From the NCBI GenBank assembly GCA_027022775.1, contig JALVXO010000091.1, forward strand, positions 1 through 11,352: a stretch of 11,352 nucleotides of DNA, read 5' to 3'. Made by a program: the position numbers and the translations under genes. This document shows, piece by piece, positions 6,749 to 11,352 of the stretch. The DNA is from Campylobacteraceae bacterium (GTDB lineage Bacteria > Campylobacterota > Campylobacteria > Campylobacterales > Sulfurovaceae). The number at the start of each line of letters is the position of its first letter. Within the stretch, counting starts at the first letter, position 1. The notes beneath the pieces were generated by a model. The model had not been told where the DNA came from, did not search any database, and saw only the letters and a program-made list of their open reading frames with translations.

Positions 6749-7534
6749 TTAAGCTTGCTGAGCCAATTTTCGGGCTTTTCTCTTGGATATAACTGCCAAA
6801 AGGGAAAAAATGCTTATTGCAATCAAAATCCAAAAGCCTGTTGTAGGGTATGAGTGCGTGGTAAACTGCGCCACCTTTCCATCCCCAAAAACAGTAGGCA
6901 TAAACGGTTTTATTTTAAAAGCCCCCCAGCTGTGCATGTGGTGGCCAAACCAGTAGAGCCAGTATGAATAAAATCCTAGAAAAATAAGAGGCAGAGTTAT
7001 AGGAATAATCATTAAAATATCTAAAATTTTAGAGTCATAAAGCATATAAAGCACAAACAGCAGTGCCAAAAGAACAAGCGCATACGGGGCAATTGCCCTT
7101 AAATATGGCGCACCCCTTTTCATCGGGTCCATTCCGATAAAATGGTTAATTGTATTCATCTCATGCACATCGCCGCTAAACCCGTCAAAGTGGTAGTAAA
7201 CCGGAATTCCGTTAGGAAAGGCATCTTTTGGGTAATTTGGCGCTTCTAGAGCAACATACCAAATCGGCATAGTTGCAACCCCAATCTCCATATCTTCTTT
7301 AACAAGCTTTTTTAAATCTCCAGCCAAATCTTTTGGAATATTTGGACTGACATATCTGCCTTTATTGTAAAAATTCCAAACCTTTGCAGTTAGCGGAGAT
7401 ATCTTATCCCCCTTTCCCGCCTCTTTTAACTCCACAACATTATGGGTAAAAACTGCTGGAATAACATACGCATACATCAATAAAATAAATGCAATAAGTG
7501 CAAATATTTTATATTTAATATTAGAACCTTTCAT
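6749..7534 (-). CDS. nosB: NosB, membrane protein of clade II nos clusters
   Basis: Protein of 261 residues directly downstream of nosZ, the position of nosB in Wolinella-type clusters. Helices are predicted near residues 9-29, 148-166, 170-192 and 233-251, with a large loop between the first two and a second loop (about 195-230), both probably periplasmic. These loops carry possible metal ligands: H115, H124, H131, M135, M138, then FGHHMHSWG (197-204) and H227. NosB is a hallmark of Sec-type NosZ clusters; its biochemical role is unsettled. A role in electron transfer to, or copper supply for, NosZ is inference. Translation starts at 7534 after a GGGGGA ribosome site, just past two hairpins that separate it from nosZ. 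Confidence 0.85.
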   Translation of the reverse strand: MKGSNIKYKIFALIAFILLMYAYVIPAVFTHNVVELKEAGKGDKISPLTAKVWNFYNKGRYVSPNIPKDLAGDLKKLVKEDMEIGVATMPIWYVALEAPNYPKDAFPNGIPVYYHFDGFSGDVHEMNTINHFIGMDPMKRGAPYLRAIAPYALVLLALLFVLYMLYDSKILDILMIIPITLPLIFLGFYSYWLYWFGHHMHSWGAFKIKPFMPTVFGDGKVAQFTTHSYPTTGFWILIAISIFSLLAVISKRKARKLAQQA

Positions 7535-7551
7535 TAAATCCCCCTTTTTGG

Positions 7552-7591
7552 TTTTAGATTTTGGGTTTAAGATAAAACCGAAAATCTAAAA
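7552..7591 (-). other. Second hairpin in the nosZ-nosB spacer
   Basis: TTTTAGATTTT (7552-7562) pairs exactly with AAAATCTAAAA (7581-7591), and the stem extends inward with two more G-C pairs across one mismatch. An alternative pairing, GGTTTT (7550-7555) with AAAACC (7574-7579), excludes it. On the minus-strand transcript the structure ends about 10 nt before the nosB ribosome binding site, so it could influence nosB translation or block 3' decay. Confidence 0.55.
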
Positions 7592-7593
7592 AC

Positions 7594-7619
7594 AAAATAG
7601 AGGCAAAAGCCTCTATTTT
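7594..7619 (-). terminator. Stem-loop right after nosZ (partial terminator or mRNA stabiliser)
   Basis: A perfect 11-bp stem, AAAATAGAGGC (7594-7604) with GCCTCTATTTT (7609-7619), and a 4-nt loop begin at the base next to the nosZ stop codon. On the transcript it ends in TTTT-G-TTTTT, so it looks like an intrinsic terminator. Because nosB to nosY depend on the same operon, partial read-through is expected, leaving nosZ mRNA in excess of downstream genes. Confidence 0.75.
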
Positions 7620-10223
7620 TTAGAATAGGTTGGCATTCTTTTCAATCCACTTCAGATACTCTATGATATCTTTAATCTGCTGATCGCTCATACCCTGGTT
7701 AGGCATTTTCAGATTAAAGTAGTTAATCATAGATTTTACATAATCTTCGTTATATTTGCTTTGCGGATCTTTAATAAATTCTGCCACCCATTTTTCTCCA
7801 TTTTCATGTCTTTGGAGAACACCGACTAAATCCGGACCTGAAGATACTTTACCGACAACATGGCATCCGCCGCATCCGCCTTCGTTAAATGCCTGCTCTC
7901 CGCGTTTAGCAGCCTCACTCATAGGAGTTGCAATTTTCTTAACAAGGAGATCTTTTGCACGGATTCCAACATCTGCGGTTTTAACCATATATTGCCAAAT
8001 CATATTCTCAAACAGAATCGCTTTGTTTAAATCGCCCGCTTTAAGCGCAGAATCTGCCTGCTTTTTCTGCTCCGGAATTTTGCTATATTGGTCAAGAGCA
8101 TCTGCTACAAGGTTTTTAACAACAGGATATTTTTCGTAGTGGTTATCTTTTAAGAATTTAACTACGCTTTGGATAACCTTGTCTGTTGCCGCATTGGTGG
8201 CTACAATTTTGTCATACTCTTTTTTTAGCTGCTCTGGAGACATTTTCGCCATTTTTAATTTTGCAGCAGAGGTGTATTTTTTATTAGGATCTTTAACCAG
8301 TAAGTAACCCATCATCTCTAAGTGCAGTGCCGAACAGAACTCGGTACAGTAGTAAGGGAATACACCTTCCATGTCTGCTTTAAATGTTAAAGCAACTGTC
8401 TTTCCTGGCTCTAAAGAGGCATGAACATTATATTGGTCAATTGTAAAGCCGTGGGTTTCATCTTCTGCACGCTCTAAGTTAGTAAGGTAGAATGTTACCG
8501 TATCACCTTTGTTAACCGTTACATGCTCTGGATTTATATGGCTTCTGACCATTGTTCCATAAACATAAACATGATTGCCTTTTCTGACAACTTTTTCTTG
8601 ACCAGCCAGGGTTTTACCTTCGTGAATTTTATCTGTAAATGGATTTGTTCCCATTTTATAACGAACAAACGGTTTTAACTTGCTGGCTCTAATTGCAACA
8701 GCCTGATGAGGTTCGCCAAGAGGAACCGGCATATCATACAGCAACTGCATCTTTTTGCCGCGAATATCTATAAGCTGGTGGTTTTGCGGATGTAAAGGTC
8801 CAATAGCATCAAATCTGTCTATCGAAAGTTTGTTAAGTGCAATAATGTAATCGCCTTGAGGGTCTTCTGTTTTGCCTTCCATTCCGCAAAGGTGACCTAT
8901 GTTGTAGTTAACATTTTGCTTATCTAAAACTTTACAAGTTAAGTAATTCCATCTGACCACCTGGCTGTCAACATACAGTGAAGTATAAATTTCGCCGTCT
9001 GTTTTCCATTTTGGACCAAACTGGTTATGCAGAGGTCCCAAGCCCAACTCTGCCTGGCAGTGTGTCGCTTTTTTCATATCAAGAATAGGAATTCCATAAG
9101 GGTCTTTGCCGGCAAATTCGTGGTTTTTTATTAAATTTTGAATTTTTTCCCAGCTGTAAACTGTAGCATGGGTATCAAGCTTGCCGCAAACAACTATATA
9201 TTTACCATCAGGAGAAACATCAACGCCGTGCGGCGATTTCGGTTCAGGAATTAAGAATAGTGCATCATTTTTAACTGCAACTTCAATTGGGATAACCTTA
9301 TGCCCATTGATAACTTTTACATTTTTTGGGTCTTTTGCAAGTTCTGCCAGCTTTTTCCAATTGTAAACATGCAAAAAGTCTGTATCGTTTCTACTCATAC
9401 CTGCTTCAAATGGAGGAAGCCCCTTTTCAATACCGCCTGTATAGAGTTCAGAGTTAAAGCTGTTTGTAAAGCCCCAGCCGTAACTTGCCTCTTTACCTGC
9501 ATCAGAAAGGTCTTGCATATATGGCGGCATCTCAATTGTAAAAGACTCTTTTGGTTTAATTCTACCTATTTTTGGATCAAATTTCCAAACTGTTACTCCG
9601 CCCCGGTAAGTCTCTTTAAACTCCTCTATCGGGTGATAATTGTTATCAAACGGCGCTCCATACTGACACGCCTCTAAAATATACTCAGAATTAGGCGTAA
9701 AGAATGCCCCGCCGTGGTCTGACTTAAATACCGGGTTTACAACAATCTGTTTTGTAACAAAATCTTTTAAATCGATAACTGCAAGTCTTGGGTTAGCTTT
9801 ATCATTAATTACCAGCCATTTACCATCGTATTTACCGTTTGTTTCAGAAAGCGCCGGGTGGTGTGTATCTCCCCATGTTATCTGTTTTCCTCTGATTTTA
9901 CCTTCGGCTAGGATTTTTTTGGTATCATCATCATACCCCCACCCTTGCCAAGGCTCCGGTGTAAATACTCCGATAAATTTTAAAATCCTCATTGACGGAA
10001 CGCCATATACCATAATCTGCCCAGACTGTCCGCCTGAACTGAATACTATATATTTGTCGCGTCCGCCGCTGGGTGTGTAAGTTTTAGCAGCAGCCAGCAA
10101 ATCCTGCTGAGTTAGGTGCCGCTCTTTCATCACCTTTTCCAGCTCACTCTCTGCGCTGCTTAATGTTACACCCACCGCAAGCGTAGTTGCAACTGTGAGT
10201 AACTGCTTTACGACCGATCGCAT
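7620..10223 (-). CDS. nosZ: Clade II (Sec-type) nitrous oxide reductase NosZ with C-terminal cytochrome c domain
   Basis: Protein of 867 residues that reduces N2O to N2 in the periplasm. It has a Sec signal peptide (about 1-24, cleavage at SSA-ES) with no twin arginine. The N-terminal beta-propeller supplies seven candidate CuZ histidines: H121 and H122 (DTHHP), H170, H332 (SPHG), H399, H444 and H505 (EPHQ). The cupredoxin domain has the CuA ligands H591, C626, C630, H634 and M637 in CTEFCSALHLEM, with Glu628 where clade I enzymes have Trp. A helical linker (about 650-770) leads to a cytochrome c domain with CGGCH (784-788) and likely axial M840. The fused haem domain is typical of Campylobacterota and takes electrons from NosC-type cytochromes. 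A strong AAGGAGGT precedes the ATG. It is first in the operon. Confidence 0.98.
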   Translation of the reverse strand: MRSVVKQLLTVATTLAVGVTLSSAESELEKVMKERHLTQQDLLAAAKTYTPSGGRDKYIVFSSGGQSGQIMVYGVPSMRILKFIGVFTPEPWQGWGYDDDTKKILAEGKIRGKQITWGDTHHPALSETNGKYDGKWLVINDKANPRLAVIDLKDFVTKQIVVNPVFKSDHGGAFFTPNSEYILEACQYGAPFDNNYHPIEEFKETYRGGVTVWKFDPKIGRIKPKESFTIEMPPYMQDLSDAGKEASYGWGFTNSFNSELYTGGIEKGLPPFEAGMSRNDTDFLHVYNWKKLAELAKDPKNVKVINGHKVIPIEVAVKNDALFLIPEPKSPHGVDVSPDGKYIVVCGKLDTHATVYSWEKIQNLIKNHEFAGKDPYGIPILDMKKATHCQAELGLGPLHNQFGPKWKTDGEIYTSLYVDSQVVRWNYLTCKVLDKQNVNYNIGHLCGMEGKTEDPQGDYIIALNKLSIDRFDAIGPLHPQNHQLIDIRGKKMQLLYDMPVPLGEPHQAVAIRASKLKPFVRYKMGTNPFTDKIHEGKTLAGQEKVVRKGNHVYVYGTMVRSHINPEHVTVNKGDTVTFYLTNLERAEDETHGFTIDQYNVHASLEPGKTVALTFKADMEGVFPYYCTEFCSALHLEMMGYLLVKDPNKKYTSAAKLKMAKMSPEQLKKEYDKIVATNAATDKVIQSVVKFLKDNHYEKYPVVKNLVADALDQYSKIPEQKKQADSALKAGDLNKAILFENMIWQYMVKTADVGIRAKDLLVKKIATPMSEAAKRGEQAFNEGGCGGCHVVGKVSSGPDLVGVLQRHENGEKWVAEFIKDPQSKYNEDYVKSMINYFNLKMPNQGMSDQQIKDIIEYLKWIEKNANLF

Positions 10224-10229
10224 CGTAAT

Positions 10230-10237
10230 ACCTCCTT
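10230..10237 (-). promoter_or_regulatory. Strong ribosome binding site of nosZ
   Basis: AAGGAGGT on the minus strand is a near-complete anti-16S match placed 6 nt before the ATG at 10223. It fixes the nosZ start and predicts high translation. Confidence 0.9.
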
Positions 10238-10371
10238 TATAACATAAAAAGGGAAGACATTTAAAAAGAGGTTACGCATGCTACAAAACTTCTCTTGAAA
10301 GCTTAATTAGGAAGGCTAATTTCATAATAAGAGAGCTCTCATTAACAATTTTTTAACACTTTCAAGATACA

Positions 10372-10444
10372 ATAAGTTGTGGCATTTGTAACCAGCTTAT
10401 AAATGTCACCTATACTGATAAGTTGGCACTTTACCAGTTAAGTA
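10372..10444. repeat. Imperfect direct repeat pair in the nosZ leader
   Basis: Copy 1 (10372-10401) and copy 2 (10418-10444) share, in order, ATAAGTTG, GCA-x-TTT and ACCAG-x-TTA, with two 2-nt gaps. The unit repeats at about 46 bp. It could be paired protein-binding sites or the remnant of a duplicated hairpin. No known operator is recognised. Confidence 0.5.
10380..10408 (+). other. Hairpin within repeat copy 1
   Basis: TGGCATTTGTAA (10380-10391) and TTATAAATGTCA (10397-10408) form a 12-bp stem around loop CCAGC. In plus-strand RNA all 12 positions pair (two are G-U); in minus-strand RNA two become A-C mismatches. The bias suggests either a plus-strand transcript antisense to the leader, or chance. 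Confidence 0.4.
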
Positions 10445-10455
10445 AAATAAACATC

Positions 10456-10479
10456 GATGGAACTTTTTTAAGTTCCATC
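10456..10479 (-). other. Perfect hairpin in the nosZ leader
   Basis: GATGGAACTT (10456-10465) and AAGTTCCATC (10470-10479) form a perfect 10-bp stem with a 4-nt loop. On the minus strand it is followed by GATGTTTATTTTACTT, which is T-rich but interrupted, so it might be a weak terminator for hemD read-through or an attenuator before nosZ. It abuts the inverted repeat at 10480-10509. Confidence 0.6.
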
Positions 10480-10509
10480 TTGAAAACACTAAAATTTTAG
10501 CGCTTTCAA
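10480..10509 (-). other. 30-bp inverted repeat that pairs fully only in nosZ-sense RNA
   Basis: TTGAAA at one end and TTTCAA at the other enclose a palindrome centred on CTAAAATTTTAG. In the DNA two symmetric positions mismatch. In minus-strand RNA both become G-U pairs, giving a 13-15 bp stem; in plus-strand RNA they are A-C mismatches. This asymmetry favours a structure selected in the nosZ leader sense. It adjoins the hairpin at 10456-10479. Confidence 0.6.
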
Positions 10510-10596
10510 CATGAAACCTGCTAAATTTCTTAATTAAATATATCCGTTTTTTGAGTAAAAATTAAAACTCATAGCTATCTAGTCAAATTTACCACA

Positions 10597-10602
10597 ATTT
10601 TA
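10597..10602 (-). promoter_or_regulatory. Predicted -10 element of the nosZ promoter
   Basis: TAAAAT on the minus strand matches the sigma-70 -10 consensus at five of six bases. If it spans -12 to -7, transcription starts near 10590 and the FNR-type box centre falls at -41.5, the class II activator position. No -35 match is expected at an activator-dependent promoter. Confidence 0.6.
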
Positions 10603-10624
10603 CATTTATTACTGAAAATTATCT

Positions 10625-10638
10625 TTGATATAAATCAA
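10625..10638. promoter_or_regulatory. FNR/CRP-family box
   Basis: TTGATATAAATCAA is a perfect TTGAT-N4-ATCAA match to the FNR-type consensus. It sits 401 bp upstream of the nosZ start, in front of a well-placed -10 element. In Campylobacterota, CRP/FNR-family regulators (for example the Nss proteins of Wolinella) control nitrogen-oxide respiration genes; which one binds here cannot be told. Confidence 0.8.
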
Positions 10639-10722
10639 TCATAGAAATAATATCATATTTTTGTGGCAATTTATTAGCTTTATTAAATATTTGTATAATT
10701 TTTTTGAATTTTATAAAAATTG

Positions 10723-10742
10723 ATACACTAAAGAATACACTA
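10723..10742. repeat. Short tandem ATACACTA motif
   Basis: ATACACTA occurs at 10723-10730 and again at 10735-10742, 12 bp apart, between the end of hemD and the FNR-type box. It may be a binding site pair; no known consensus is recognised. Confidence 0.35.
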
Positions 10743-10774
10743 TAAACCAGTAACTTGTATAAGTAATTAAATCT

Positions 10775-11352
10775 TTATGCAGTAAAAATAGTTTTTGCTT
10801 TCAAAATACAAGCATTTATTGTAGCTTCATCTGCTACATAAGCATTAATTCCCTCAGGCAGGTTTTTTAATGTGCTTTTGCCGATAACCACCGCTTTGAA
10901 GCTCTCTTGCCATTTAAAGCTTTTAAAAAAGCACTCTATTGTAGATGGCGAAGTGAAGATTATTATGCTGTTTTCTTCTAAAACTTTATCTTTATACTCA
11001 ACGCAATTTGTTTCATAAATTATCTCTTCGCTTATATCAATTCCGTGGCTCTGTAAAAAGCTTTTGCTGTCAAACGATACAACTTTTGGGCGTATGTATA
11101 ATATTTTTCTATCGCTAAATTTTTCTAAAATATCGCTTGCCAACTCTTTGCCGTAAAATTTTGCGGGGTGGTAAATATTTTTAGCGCCATACTCTTTAGC
11201 GGTTTTGGCAGTTGCCGAACCCACAGCCAAAATCTCTTTTTCCTGCCAGCCGTCGGCTATTTCATCACAGTAGTAAATCGCCTGTTTGGAAGTAAAAAGA
11301 AGAGTGTCGTAACCGCTTAAATCGAGCGAATCTTTTACTCTTTTAAATTTTA
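10775..11352 (-). CDS. hemD: Uroporphyrinogen-III synthase HemD (5' part outside the window)
   Basis: The frame is open from the window edge, giving 191 visible residues; an internal TTG at 11230 is not the start, since the family motif continues upstream of it. Visible marks are DTLLFTSKQA, AVGSATAKTAKEYG, ILYIRPK, IIIFTSPSTIECF and AVVIGKSTLKNL, in the order expected for HemD, which cyclises hydroxymethylbilane to uroporphyrinogen III in the cytoplasm for haem and sirohaem. The N-terminal 20-40 residues lie beyond 11352. It is on the same strand as nos but separated by 551 bp with its own promoter signals, so it is probably a neighbour rather than part of the operon. Haem supply is needed for NosZ and NosC, but that link is likely incidental. 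Confidence 0.88.
   Translation of the reverse strand, partial: KFKRVKDSLDLSGYDTLLFTSKQAIYYCDEIADGWQEKEILAVGSATAKTAKEYGAKNIYHPAKFYGKELASDILEKFSDRKILYIRPKVVSFDSKSFLQSHGIDISEEIIYETNCVEYKDKVLEENSIIIFTSPSTIECFFKSFKWQESFKAVVIGKSTLKNLPEGINAYVADEATINACILKAKTIFTA

Larger units (their letters stand above)
10224..10774 (-). promoter_or_regulatory. nosZ upstream region and long structured leader
   Basis: No gene of convincing length lies in these 551 bp between hemD and nosZ. The region is very AT-rich. It holds an FNR-type box (10625-10638), a -10 element (10597-10602) and, downstream of the predicted start near 10590, a leader of about 367 nt with a near-perfect 30-bp inverted repeat, an adjacent 24-bp hairpin, a direct-repeat pair and a third hairpin. 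No other clear promoter for nosZ was found. The leader length is inferred from the promoter alone. Confidence 0.7.

Noticed and set aside
7756..8139. Plus-strand open frame of 127 codons inside nosZ
   Set aside because: It is antisense to the conserved cytochrome c region of NosZ, with composition explained by the real gene.
9300..9677. Plus-strand open frame of 125 codons inside nosZ
   Set aside because: It is a shadow of the nosZ coding frame on the other strand; no family is recognised.
10325..10330. TATTAT on the minus strand as a nearer nosZ promoter
   Set aside because: No -35 element or activator site at suitable spacing was found, so it is weaker than the promoter near 10590, though not excluded.
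10421..10437. TTGGCAC in the leader resembling a sigma-54 -24 element
   Set aside because: No GC at the -12 position with correct spacing, and it points away from nosZ.
10489..10512. Seven-codon mini-ORF (MLKALKF) on the minus strand overlapping the leader inverted repeat
   Set aside because: It has only a weak AGG upstream and is too short to separate from chance; a leader peptide would need conservation or ribosome profiling.

Overview
The window holds one long minus-strand gene cluster for nitrous oxide respiration (nos), the 3' part of hemD upstream of it, and a short repeat-bearing spacer beyond its end. The gene content points to a Campylobacterota member (the former Epsilonproteobacteria: Wolinella, Sulfurimonas, Sulfurovum, Nitratiruptor and relatives). 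The reasons are a Sec-type (clade II) NosZ with a C-terminal cytochrome c domain, a NosB membrane protein right after it, and the set nosG-nosC1-nosC2-nosH in place of nosR. The DNA is AT-rich. I cannot assign a genus.

Layout in the direction of transcription (high to low coordinates): hemD (5'-truncated by the window edge, ends at 10775); a 551-bp spacer with a perfect FNR-type box, a well-placed -10 element and several hairpins; nosZ (10223-7620); an 85-nt spacer with two tandem hairpins; nosB; nosD; nosG; nosC1 (lipoprotein cytochrome c); nosC2 (membrane-anchored cytochrome c); a small hairpin; nosH; nosF; nosL; nosY; and a second, divergent NosL-like gene. From nosD to nosY most junctions overlap or nearly touch (ATGA overlaps at nosC1/nosC2, nosH/nosF and nosL/nosY; 8 bp at nosG/nosC1; 11 bp at nosD/nosG), so this is almost certainly one operon. 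Positions 1-285 carry no gene but do carry an inverted pair of REP-like palindromes and a degenerate palindrome followed by a T9 run.

How the genes work together (family knowledge applied to these sequences): NosG and NosH resemble the NapG/NapH menaquinol dehydrogenase and should feed electrons to NosC1 and NosC2, then to the cytochrome c domain of NosZ, its CuA site and its CuZ site, where N2O is reduced to N2. NosD, NosF, NosY and NosL form the copper delivery and assembly machinery for CuZ. NosB is a membrane protein of clade II clusters with unsettled function.

I see no wholly new system. The points most worth following are the NosL-like protein without the Cys/Met copper motif, the roughly 367-nt structured nosZ leader predicted by the FNR-type promoter, the tandem hairpins between nosZ and nosB, a 60-residue insertion inside an Fe-S motif of NosG, and the REP-like pair with GTAG feet.
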